Source of the DNA: Streptomyces sp. XD-27
GTDB taxonomy: Bacteria > Actinomycetota > Actinomycetes > Streptomycetales > Streptomycetaceae
Direction: 5' to 3'
Assembly: GCF_030553055.1 (NCBI RefSeq)
Contig: NZ_CP130713.1
Coordinates: 2,790,001 to 2,854,000 of the forward strand
DNA: 64,000 nucleotides
The notes under the pieces are model-generated. The model saw only the letters and a program-made list of their open reading frames with translations. It was not told the DNA's origin and did not search any database. Position numbers and translations under genes: made by a program. Of the stretch, positions 1 through 12,000 are shown one piece after another. How positions within the stretch are numbered: position 1 is the stretch's first letter; each line of letters opens with the position of its first letter.

Positions 1-3000
1 GCGGGCGGGCGGCGGTGAAGGCGGGTACGAAGCGCTCCCAGTCGACGTCGGCGACGGTCAGGGTCGTCTCGTCGCGGTCCAGGGCCTGCTGGAGGGCGGC
101 GATCGCCTGCCGCGGTGCCATGACCGGCAGGCCGCGGCGGCGCAGCTGCTCGGCGGCTTCGTCGTCGGCGACGAGTCCGCCGTCCGCCCACGGGCCCCAG
201 GCCACGGAGGTGGCGGTCAGGCCGCGGGCCCGGCGCTGCTCCGCGAGCGCGTCGAGGTGCGCGTTGGCCGCCGCGTACGCGCCCTGGCCGCCGCTGCCCC
301 ACACTCCGGCGATGGAGGAGAACAGCACGAACGCGTCCAGCTCGGTGTCGCCGAGCAGGGCGTCCAGGTGGGCGGCGCCCGCGACCTTGGCGGCCACGAC
401 GTCGGCGACCTCGGCCGGTCCGGTCTCGGCGAGCGGCGCGAACTGCCCGGCGCCCGCGGTGTGGACGACGGCGGTGAGCGGGTGCGGGTGCGGATGCCCG
501 GTGGCCTCGGGGCCGATCCGGTCCAGCAGTGCGGCCACGGCGTCCCGGTCGGTGACGTCGCACGCGGCGACGGTGACCTGGGCTCCGAGCGCGGTGAGTT
601 CGGCCGTCAGCTCCGGCGCGCCGGGAGCCTGGTCGCCTCGGCGGCTGGCCAGCACCAGGTGCTGGGCACCGCCCGCCGCCAGCCAGCGCGCGACGTGCGC
701 ACCCAGCGCACCGGTGCCGCCGGTGACCAGGACGGTGCCACGCGGCGCCCACCGGCCGTCGCCCCCGGCCGACGCCGGGGCGGACTCGGCACGAGCGATA
801 CGGCGGGCCAGGACGCCGGCGGCACGGATCGCGAGCTGGTCCTCGGCGCCGTCGCTGGGGGCAGCGGGTCCGACGGGCGAGCCGGGGCCGGCGGGTCCGG
901 CGGGTACGCCGGAACCAGCGGGTTCGGCGGGCACGCCGGGCACGCCAGGACCAGCGGGTTCGGCGGGTACGCCGGGACCAGCGGATTCGGCGGGGCAGCC
1001 ATACTCGACGGGGCCACCGCCTCCGCCCGGCACGCCAGGACCAGCGGGTCCGACGGGCACGCCGGAACCAGCGGATTCGGCGGGGCAGCCATACTCGACG
1101 GGGCCACCGCCTCCGCCCGGCACGCCAGGACCAGCGGGTCCGACGGGCACGCCGGAACCAGCGGATTCGGCGGGGCAGCCATACTCGACGGGGCCACCGC
1201 CTCCGCCGGGCACGCCAGGCACGCCAGGACCAGCGGGTCCGGCGGGGCGGCCGGACTCGCCAGGTCGGCCGGACCCGCCAGGTCGGCTGGGCTCTCCCGA
1301 TCCACCGCGTCCGGCGGGCACGCCGGATCCACCGGGCGCGCCGAGTCCGCCGGGCGCGCGGAGTCCGCCGAGGACGGCGGCCAGCCGGTCGGCCGCCCGC
1401 TCGTCGAGCGTGGCGGGCAGGTCGACCAACCCGCCCCAGCGCTCGGGGTGTTCGAGGGAGACGACCCGGCCGAGCCCCCATACCTGCGCCTGCGCGGCAC
1501 TGCCCGGCCGCTCCGACGCGGCGGTGGACACCGCGCCCTCCGTGACGCACCACAGCGGGGCGGTCAGGTCCGCGTCGCCGAGGGCCTGCACGAGGGCGCC
1601 GGTGAGCAGCAGCCCGGCGGGCACCGCGGGGTACGCGGGATGCGGCCGCTCGTCCAGGGCGAGGAAGGACAGCACACCACGGACGGGGCCGCTGGCGGAG
1701 CCATTCACGGGGTGGCCGTCGGCGCCGCGCGCGGAGCCGTTCGCGCTACCACCCGCGCGGTGGCTCTCGCCGCCGCCCACCGGGCGGTCCTCGGCGCCGC
1801 GCGCGGAGCCACCGACGCGGTCGCCATCGGCACCGTACGCAGGGCCGCCCACGGGGCCACCCGCGCGGTAGCCGTCAGCGCCAACCACACTGGCGTCCCC
1901 GCGCGCGGCGCCGAAGGCGCCCCCGCGGCAGCCGCCCGCAGCCGGGCGGCGAGCGCCTCTCGGTCGAGGCCGAGAGCGCCCTCGGCCGGTTCGACGAGAC
2001 GGATGTCGGCGCCCCGCGCCGACAGCGCGTCCAGGGCCTGGCGTACGCGGGTGTCGTCCGCGTACCCGGCGGGTACGACGGCCGCCCACGTGCCGGTGAC
2101 GTCCGCGGACCGCGGCTCCTCCAGCGGCTTCCAGGTGACGCGGTAGCGCCAGCCGTCGACGGCGGTCCGCTCGCGCTGCGCGCGGCGCCATGCGGCCAGG
2201 ACGGGCAGCAGGGCGCTGACCGGCTGGTCCGCGTCGATCGCCAGGGCGCCGGTGAACGCGGCCAGGTCGTCGCTCTCGACGGCCTCCCAGAACCGTGCGT
2301 CGACCGGGTCCTGGGCGGTGGCCGTCGCGTCCCGGGTCTGCCGGGCGGCGGCTTCGAGCCAGTAGCGGCGGCGCTGGAACGCGTACGTCGGCAGGTCCAC
2401 GCGCCGCGCGCCGGTCCCGGCGTGCAGCGCCGCCCAGTCCACGGCGAGGCCCCGGGTGTGCAGCCGGGCGAGGGCGGCGGTCAGCGCCTCGGTCTCGGGC
2501 CGCCCGGCACGCAGTACGGGGACGAAGTCGGCGCCCTCGCCGGTGACGTGGCCCGGCAGGCCCTCGCCGGTGGCGTGGCCCGACATGCCCTCGCCGGTTG
2601 CGTGGCCCGGCATGCCCTCGCCGGTTGCGTGGCCCGGCATGCCCTCGCCGGTTACGCGCTCCTGCATGCCTCCGCCGGTGGCACCCTCCCGCGTGCCCCC
2701 GCCGGTGGTCAGGCACTCCTGCGCCATCGCGGACAGCACGCCGTCCGGGCCCAGTTCGACGTACGTGGTGACGCCCTGGGCCTCCAGTGCCCGCACGCCG
2801 TCCAGGAAGCGCACGGCCTCGCGGACGTGCCGTACCCAGTAGTCGGCCTGGCTCATCTCGTCGGTGACCGGCCGCCCGGTGACGGTGGAGACGAGCGGGA
2901 TCCGCGGCTCGTGGTAGGTGAGGCTCTCGGCGACCTTGCGGAAGTCGCCCAGCATCGGGTCCATGCGCGGGGAGTGGAACGCGTGGCTGACGGTCAGCCG

Positions 3001-6000
3001 CTTGGTCTTGCGGCCGCGCAGCGTGAACGTGGCGGCGATGTCGAAGGCCGCGTTCTCGTCGCCCGCGATGACGACCGACGTCGGGCCGTTGACGGCGGCG
3101 ATGCCGACGCGGTCGGTGAGCCGCGGCAGGACCTCCTCCTCGGTCGCCTGGAGCGCGATCATCACGCCACCGGCGGGCAGTTCCTGCATCAGGCGGCCGC
3201 GGGCGGCGACCAGCGTGCAGGCGTCGGCCAGGGACAGCACCCCGGCGACGTGCGCGGCGGCCAGCTCGCCGATGGAGTGGCCCGCCAGCAGGTCGGCCCG
3301 CAGCCCGGCGGCCTCGGCCAGCCGGTACAGCGCGACCTCGACCGCGAACAGCGCGGGCTGGGTGTACGCCGTCTGGTCGAGCAGCGCGGCGTCCTCGCCG
3401 AACAGCACCTCGTACAGCGGGCGGCCGAGGTGCCGGTCCAGTTCGGCCGCCACCGCGTCCAGCTCCCGGGCGAACACCGCGCTCGACTCGTACAGTTCAC
3501 GGCCCATGCCGAGCCGCTGGCTGCCCTGCCCGGTGAACAGGAACGCCGTCCGGCCCTCGGCGGGCACACCCTCGATCACGTGGGCCGCGGGCTCTCCGCC
3601 CGCCAGGGCGGCCAGGCCCGCCAGCAGCCGGTCGCGGCCGGTGCCGACGACGACCGCGCGGCGCTCCAGCGCGGTACGGGTGGTGGCGAGCGAGTACGCC
3701 ACGTCCAGCGGGTCCAGGCCCGGTTCGGCGGCCAGCCGCTCCCGCAGCCGCTCGGCCTGGGCCCGCAGCGCGCCCTCGGTCCTGCCGGACAGCGGCCAGG
3801 CGAGGACGTCGGAACGGAGCAGGGGGAGCGCGGGCGCGGCTCCGTCCGCTGCGGGCTCGGCGCCGTCCGCTGCGGGAGCGGGCTCCGGGGCCTGCTCCAG
3901 CACGGTGTGGGCGTTGGTGCCGCTGAAGCCGAACGCGGAGACGCCGGCCCGGCGCGGGCGGCCGGTCTCCGGCCACTCCCGCGCCTCCGTCAGCAACTCG
4001 ACGTCACCCGCCGACCAGTCGACGTGCGGCGTGGGCGTGTCGATGTGGAGGGACGGCGGCAGCACGCCGTGCCGCATGGCCAGCACCATCTTGATCACGC
4101 CCGCGACACCGGCGGCGGCCTGGGTGTGGCCGATGTTGGACTTGATGGAACCGAGCAGTAGCGGCCGGTCCGCCGGGCGGTCCTGACCGTAGGTCGCCAG
4201 CAGCGCCTGCGCCTCGATCGGGTCACCCAACGTCGTACCCGTACCATGCGCCTCCACCGCGTCCACGTCCGTGGCTGAGAGCCCGGCGCCCGCCAAGGCC
4301 TGGCGGATGACTCGCTGCTGGGCGGGCCCGTTGGGGGCGGTCAGACCGTTGCTCGCACCGTCCTGGTTGATCGCGGAGCCCCGCACGACCGCCAGCACCG
4401 GGTGGCCGTTGCGCCGGGCATCGGACAGCCGCTCGACGAGCAGCATGCCCACGCCCTCACCCCAGCCCGTGCCGTCGGCCGCCTCGGCGAACGCCTTGCA
4501 GCGCCCGTCGGGGGCCAGCCCGCGCTGGCGGCTGAACTCGATGTACGCGCCCGGGCTGGACATCACCGTCACGCCGCCCGCGAGCGCCAGCGTGCAGTCG
4601 CCCTGCCGCAGCGCCTGCACCGCCATGTGCAGGGCCACCAGCGACGAGGAGCACGCCGTGTCGACGGTGATCGCGGGCCCCTCCAACCCGAACGTGTACG
4701 ACAACCGGCCGGAGACGACGCTGGCCGCGTTGCCCGTGCCCAGGTAGCCCTCGACGCCCTCGGGAAGGTCGCGCAGCGCGGCGTCGTAGTCCTGCCCGTT
4801 GGTGCCGACGAAGACCCCGGCGGAGGTACCGCGCAGGGTGGCCGGGTCGATGCCCGCCCGCTCGATGGCCTCCCACGACGTCTCCAGCAGCAGCCGCTGC
4901 TGCGGGTCCATGGCGAGCGCCTCACGCGGCGAGATCCCGAAGAAGGCGGCGTCGAACTGGCCCGCGTCGTAGAGGAACCCGCCCTCGCGGGCGTAGAACG
5001 TGCCCTGCTTGTCCGGGTCCGGGTCGTACAGCGCGTCCAGGTCCCAGCCGCGGTCCGCCGGGAACTGCGCGATCGCGTCCCCGCCCGCGGTGAGCAGTTG
5101 CCACAGCTCCTCGGGGGTACGGACCCCGCCGGGGAAGCGGCAGCTCATCGCGACGATCGCGACCGGGTCGTCCGCTGGGGCAGTCGGGACGCGGGCGGGG
5201 ACGGGGACGGGGGCGGCGGAGCCGGAAGCAGCCGCCGCCCGCTCGCCGAGGAGTTCGGTCCGCAGATAGCCCGCCAGCTCCGCCGCGGTCGGGTAGTCGA
5301 AGACCAGGGTCGCGGGCAGGGTGACGCCGCTGGCGGCGCCGAGCCGGTTGCGCAGTTCGACGGCGGTGAGGGAGTCGAAGCCCAGCTCCTTGAACGCCCG
5401 CTCGGCGCCCACCGCCGCCGAGCCGTCGTGCCCGAGGACGGCGGCCACATGGGTACGGACCAGATCCAGCAGAGCGCGGTCCTGCTCGGCCTCGGACAGC
5501 CCGGCCAGGCGCTCGGGCAGCGAGGAACCGGATGCGGCACCGGTCGTCTGTACGGTGCCGCTCTCCAGCGCCGCACGGGCCTCCGGGAGGTCGGCGAGCA
5601 ACCGGCCCTGCCGTACGGCGGTGAAGTCGGGCGCGAACCGTGCCCAGTCGACGTCCGCGACCGTGACGGCCGTGTCGTCCAGGTCCAGCGCCCGCTGGAG
5701 CGCGCCCAACGCGAGCCCGGCGTCCATCGGCGGCAACCCGGCACGCCGCATCCGCTGCTCAAGCACCTCGTCCGCGGCCATGCCGCCCTCGGCCCACGGA
5801 CCCCAGGCGACCGACGTCGCCGGAAGCCCATCCGCCCGGCGCCGCTCGGCGAGCGCGTCCAGGAACGCGTTCGCCGCCGCGTAGTTGGCCTGCCCGGCCG
5901 CGCCGACCGTGCCGCTGATCGAGGAGAAGAGCACGAACGCGGACAGGTCGAGGCCCAGCTCACGCGTCAGCGCGTCCAGGTTGGCCGCGGCCTCGGCCTT

Positions 6001-9000
6001 CGCCCGCAGCACGGTGTCGAACCGCTCAGGCGTGAGCGCGTCCAACACACCGTCGTCCAGCACACCGGCCACATGGAAGACCGCCGTCAACGGCGCCTCG
6101 GCGGGCAGCCCGGCCAGCACTGCGGCCAGAGCCTCCCGGTCGGCCGCGTCACACGCCGCCACCGTCACCCGGGCACCCGAGGCGGCCAGCTCCTCGCACA
6201 ACTCCGCCGCACCCGGCGCCTCAAGACCACGGCGGCTCGTCAGCACCACATGCTCAGCCCCGTTACGGACCAGCCAGCGGGCCACCTGCGCACCCAGCGC
6301 ACCCGTACCACCCGTGACCAGCACGGACCCGGGACCCGGACGCCAGACGCGCCCATCGGCCGACGGCACCGAAGCCCGCGACAGACGCCGCCCGAAGACA
6401 CCGGAGGAGCGGACCGCGACCTGGTCCTCACCACCACCCGCCAGCACACCAGCCAGCCGGGACAGCGCCCGGTCGTCCACCACCTCGGGAAGGTCCACCA
6501 GACCACCCCAACGCTCGGGCAGTTCGAGGGCGGCGACCCGGCCCAGACCCCACACCCGCGCCTGCACCGGATCCACCGCCGTGTCGGAGCGACCCACCGA
6601 CACCGCACCCCGCGTGGCCACCCACAACGGCGCGCTGATCCCGGCATCACCCAACGCCTGCGTCAGCGCCACCGTACGCGGCAGCCCTGCCGCCCCCGCG
6701 ACGGACAGCAGCGAAAACACACCCGCCACAGCACCATCCGCACCGTCCGCGACAGCCACCGTACGCAGCAGCCCGGCCACATCCGCACGGTCCTCGGCCC
6801 CGACCTCGACCCGCACCACCTCGACACCCCGCGCGGACAGCACCCGCTCCACGCCCCCGTACCACTCCTCAGCGGCTCCGTCAGCGGGCACGACAACCAG
6901 CCAGCGCCCGGACAGCACCCCCACAGACCGATCACCCACCGGCCTCCACGTCACGCGGTAGCGCCAACCGTCGACAGTGGCGCGCTCGCGCTGCTGCCGC
7001 CGCCACGACGACAGCGCCGGAAGCAGCGCCTCGGCGGCGCCCAGCACCCCGCCGCCGTCTCCGTCGCCATCACCGTCACCGTCACCGCCGCCGAGCTCCA
7101 GCGTGGCCGCGAGCGAGGCGAGATCCTGGCGCTCCACGGCCTCCCAGAAGCGGGCGTCGACCGCGTCCACCGCCACGGCGGCGGAGGTCCGCGCGGCGGC
7201 GGCCGGGAGTTCCAGCCAGTACCGCTGCCTCTGGAAGGCATACGTCGGCAACTCGACGCGGCGCGCACCAGCCCCGGCGAAGTACCGCGCCCAGTCCAGC
7301 TCGATCCCGCGCACGTGCACGGCGGCCAGCGCTGCCGTCAGGGTCTCGGCCTCGGGGCGGCCCGCGCGCAGGGCGGCGACGAAGTCCGCGCCGCCGTCGG
7401 TCAGGCACTCCTGGCCCAGCGCGGAGAGCACGCCGTCCGGGCCGAGCTCCACGAACGTCCTGACGCCCTTGGCCGCCAGCGCCCGTATGCCGTCGACGAA
7501 GCGGACGGCTTCGCGGACGTGCCGCACCCAGAAATCGGGGGAGGCGATCTCCTCGGCGGAGACCAGCTCACCCGTCAGGTTCGACACGATCGGGATACGC
7601 GGCGCCTCGTACGACAGCCCCTCCGCGACCTCCCGGAACGCGTCCACCATCCCGTCCATACGGGGCGAGTGGAACGCGTGGCTGACGGCCAGCCGCTTCG
7701 TCTTACGGCCCTCGGCCTCGAAGCGCGTCGCGATCTCCAGCGCCACGTCCTCGTCACCGGCGATCACGACCGACGTCGGGCCGTTGATCGCCGCGACACT
7801 CACCCGGTCCGAGAGCAGCGGCAGGATCTCCTCCTCGGACGCCTGGAGCGCGATCATCGCGCCACCGGCCGGGAGTTCCTGCATCAGCCGACCGCGCGCG
7901 GCCACCAGCGTGCAGGCGTCTTCCAGAGACAGCACGCCCGCCACATGCGCGGCCGCCAGCTCACCGATCGAGTGCCCGGACAGCACATCCGGCGTCAGGC
8001 CCCAGGCCTCGACCAGCCGGAACAGCGCCACCTCGACCGCGAACAGCGCGGGCTGCGTGTACGCCGTCTGGTCCAGCAGCTCCGCGTCGTCCCCGAACAG
8101 CACGCCACGCAGCGGCCGCTCAAGGTGGGCGTCCAACTCCGCGCACACCGCGTCCAGCGCCTCTGCGAAGACGGGGTACGCCGCGTACAGCTCACGGCCC
8201 ATCCCCAGCCGCTGGCTGCCCTGCCCCGTGAACAGGAACGCCATCTTGCCGCCGGTCACCGAGCCCCGCACGAGGCCGGTCGCCGCCGCCTCACCCGCCG
8301 CGAGCGCCGCAAGGCCGCGCAGCAGGTCGTCCCGGTCCCGGCCCACCAGCACGGCGCGGTTGTCGAAGGCCGCGCGGCCGACGGCCAGGGAGTAGCCGAC
8401 GTCGATCGGGGCAGTGTCCGGTTCGGCGGTCAGGTGGTCGCGGAGCCGGCGGGCCTGGTCGCGCAGCGCGTCCTGGCCCACCGCCGACAGCGGCCAGGCA
8501 AGCACCGGGGGCCGCGCCGTCGCGGACCGCTCCGGCTCCGCCGCCTCGGCAGCGGGCGCCTGCTCGATGATGGTGTGCGCGTTGGTGCCGCTGATGCCGA
8601 ACGAGGACACACCGGCCCGGCGCGGACGACCGCCGGTCTCCGGCCACTCCCGCGCCTCCGTCAGTAGCGACACAGCGCCGTCCGACCAGTCCACGTTCGG
8701 CGACGGCTCGTCCACGTGCAGCGTCCGCGGGAGCACGCCGTACCGCATCGCCATCACCATCTTGATGACGCCCGCGACACCGGCCGCGGCCTGCGTGTGC
8801 CCGATGTTCGACTTGATGGAGCCCAGCCACAGCGGCTGGTCGGCGGTCTTCTCCTTGCCGTACGTGGCCAGCAGCGCCTGCGCCTCGATCGGGTCACCCA
8901 GCGTGGTCCCCGTACCGTGCGCCTCCACCACGTCCACGTCGGCCGCCGACAGCCCGCCGACGGCCAGCGCCTGGCGGATGACGCGCTGCTGGGCCGGGCC

Positions 9001-12000
9001 GTTGGGCGCGGTCAGGCCGTTGCTCGCGCCGTCCTGGTTGACGGCGGAGCCGCGGACGACCGCCAGGACCGGATGGCCGTTGCGGCGGGCGTCGGAGAGC
9101 CGCTCCACGAGCAGCATGCCCGCGCCCTCGGACCAGCCGGTGCCGTCGGCGGCGGCCGCGAACGACTTGCAGCGGCCGTCGGTGGACAGGCCCCGCTGGC
9201 GGCTGAAGTCGATGAACGTCTCGGGTGTCGCCATGACCGCCACACCTCCGGCGAGCGCCAGCGTGCACTCGCCGTTGCGCAGCGCCTGGATCGCCCAGTG
9301 CAGCGCGACCAGCGACGACGAGCAGGCCGTGTCGACGGTGACGGCCGGGCCCTCCAGGCCGAAGGTGTACGCGACCCGGCCGGAGGCGATGCTGCCCGCG
9401 TTGCCGGTGCCGATGTAGCCCTCGACTCCGTGGGGGATGTCGCCGAGGCCGGTGACGTAGTCGTGGTACATCACACCGGCGAACACGCCGGTCCTGCTAC
9501 CGCGCAGCGTCGCCGGGTCGATGCCCGCCCGCTCGAACGCCTCCCACGACGTCTCCAGCAGCAGCCGCTGCTGCGGGTCCATCGCGAGGGCCTCGCGCGG
9601 CGAGATCCCGAAGAACGCGGGGTCGAAGTCGGCGGCGTCGTGCAGGAATCCGCCTTCCCGGGTGTAGCTGGTGCCGGGGTGGTCGGGATCCGGGTGGTAC
9701 AGGGCGTCCAAGTCCCAGCCGCGGTCGGCGGGGAATCCGGAGATGCCGTCGCCGCCGCCGGCGACGAGCCGCCACAGCTCCTCGGGGTACGGACCCCACC
9801 GGGGAAGCGGCAGCTCATGCCGACGATCACGATCGGGTCGTCGCCGGGCGCGGTGGAGGTACTCGGTACGGCGGCGGTCGCCGCGGTCGCCGCGGCCTCC
9901 TCGGCACCGACCAGTTCGTCGCGCAGGTGGGCGGCCAGGGCGGCGGGGCTCGGGTAGTCGAAGACGAGCGTGGCCGGAAGTCGCAGCCCGGTGACCGCCT
10001 TGAGGTCGTTGCGCAGCTCGACCGCCGTGAGCGAGTCGAAGCCCAGCTCCTTGAAGGCCCGGCCCGCCTCGACGGCCTCCGGCCCGGCGTAGCCGAGCAC
10101 GGCGGCGACCCGCCCGCACACCAACTCCAGGAGCGCACCGTCCCGTTCGGCGGGGGCGAGGGCGGCGAGCCGCTGGGCGAGCGAGGACCCGTCGGCGGCG
10201 CCGGGAGCGGTGGCCGCCCGCCGGACGGGGGCGCGGACCAGCCCGCGGAGCAGCGCGGGGACGGTGCCGGTCGCCGCGGCCTCGGCGCGCAGTCCGGCGT
10301 AGTCCAGCCGCATGGGGAACAGCACGGCGCCGCCGTGGGCGGCATCGCCGGCGTCGGCGGTGTCCGCAGCGTCAGTGGTGTCCCCGGAGTCAGCGGTGTC
10401 GGTGGTGTCCCCGGGCTCCGCGGCGTACGTGGAGTGCGTGCCGTACGAGGCGGCGTACGCGGCGTACTCGGCGTACACGGCGTCGAAGAGCGCCAGCCCC
10501 TCCTCCGACGCCATCGGCGCGACACCGCCGCGCGAGATGCGCCGCAGGTCGACGTCGTCCAGGTGGCCGGTCATGCCGCTGGCCTCGGCCCACAGGCCCC
10601 ACGCCAGCGCGGTCGCCGGGAGCCCCTGGGCGGTCCGCCGCTGGGCCAGGGCCTCGAGGAAGGCGTTGGCGGCCGCGTAGCTGGCCTGGCCCGGCGCGCC
10701 GAACGCGGCGGCGGCGCCGGAGAACAGCACGAACGCGGACAGGTCGCTGTCCTGGGTGAGTTCGTGGAGGTTCAGCGCGGCGTCGACCTTGGGGCGCAGG
10801 ACGTGCGCCACCCGTTCCGGCGTCAGCGACCCGATCACGCCGTCGTCCAGCACGCCGGCGGTGTGCACCACGGCGGTCAGCGGGTGCGCGGCCGGCACGT
10901 CGGCGAGGACGTCGGCGAGCGCCGCCCGGTCGGCCACGTCGCAGGCGGCCCAGGTCACGGCCGCGCCCGCCGTCGCGAGCTCGGCCCCGAGCTCCTCGGC
11001 GCCGTCGGCGTCGGCGCCCCGGCGGCTCACCAGCAGCAGGTGCCGGGCGCCGTAGGCGGAGACCAGATGGCGGGCGAAGAGCCGGCCGAGGGTTCCGGTG
11101 GCGCCGGTGACCAGCACCGTGCCGCACGGGTCGATCGACGGCACGGCACCGCTGCGGCCCGCGGCGCGCTGGCCGGTGCCGGAGTGCGTGCCGGAGCCGG
11201 GGCCGGGACCCGTGCCGGAGCCGGAGTCCGTACCGGTGCCGGGGCTCGCGCCCGTGCCCGTGCCCGTGCCACCGCCGGTGGCAGGGGCCGACCCAGTGCC
11301 AGAGCCCGTCCTGGGCCCGGTGCTGCCGCCGACTACGCCGACGCCGGGACCGGTCGGGGCGACGGGCACCCGTACCAGCCGCGGCGCGAGCACCACCCCG
11401 TCGCGCAGCGCCAGCTCCGGTTCTCCCCCGGCGTGTCCGGCACCCGCCCCCAGGGCGAGCGCGGCGGGCACCGCCTCGTACGTCGGCCGTTCGCCGTCCA
11501 GGTCGAGCAGCAGCAGCCGCCCGGGGTTCTCCGACTGCGCGGAACGGAACAGGCCGCGGGCGGCGGCCTGCGGCAGGTCCGCCACGCCCGCCCCGGGCGC
11601 CGTCTCCACCGCGTCCCGCGTCACCAGCACCAGGCGAGACTCGGCGAACCGCTCGTCGACCAGCCAGGACTGGAGCAGCTCCAGCGTCCGCAGGGTGGCG
11701 GCGTGCGCCTCGGCGGCGGTGGCGGCTTCGCCACCCGCGCCACCCGCGCCACCCGCACCGCCCGCCACGTCGACGAGCACGGTGTGCGGGACGGGCGCGC
11801 CCGCGTCGACCGCCGTACGCAGTACCGCCAGGTCGCGGTACGCGTCGATCCGTACGCCCGCCCCGAACGCCTCCGCGAACCCCGCCTCGTACGCGGAGAG
11901 TTCGGCGGCTCCGGCGCCCAGGACCGCCCAGTTCCCCGGGGCGGCGGCCGGGCCCGTGCCGGTGGCGGGCACCGGCACGGCCGTCCAGTCCAGCCGGAAC

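Larger units (their letters stand above)
1..5164 (-). other. PKS module 5: KS-AT-KR, cut by the window edge
   Basis: KS at about 3900-5165, malonyl-type AT at about 2720-3540, and KR from about 2160 to the window edge. The KR lacks LDD (it reads [13 protein letters not shown]) and has Trp in [19 protein letters not shown], the A-type signature, so the opposite hydroxyl configuration from the other modules is predicted. This module carries the most repeat expansions: nine-residue repeats after the AT, a Gly-rich stretch at 1705-1930 and a collagen-like insert at 850-1372. The frame breaks once near 1890-1935. The ACP lies outside the window. Confidence 0.8.
5165..9834 (-). other. PKS module 4: KS-AT-KR-ACP
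   Basis: KS at about 8570-9830 (frameshifted at 9784-9787, motifs otherwise intact), malonyl-type AT at about 7340-8250, KR at about 5640-6960 with LDD and FSSISG/NYAAAN, and ACP at about 5270-5500 ([11 protein letters not shown]). [10 protein letters not shown] acidic run sits ahead of the KR structural half. A beta-hydroxy unit is predicted. Confidence 0.85.

Noticed and set aside
958..1227. CRISPR array from the 90-bp repeats
   Set aside because: The repeats are contiguous without unique spacers, keep a codon-multiple period and code for Gly-X-Y in the PKS frame.
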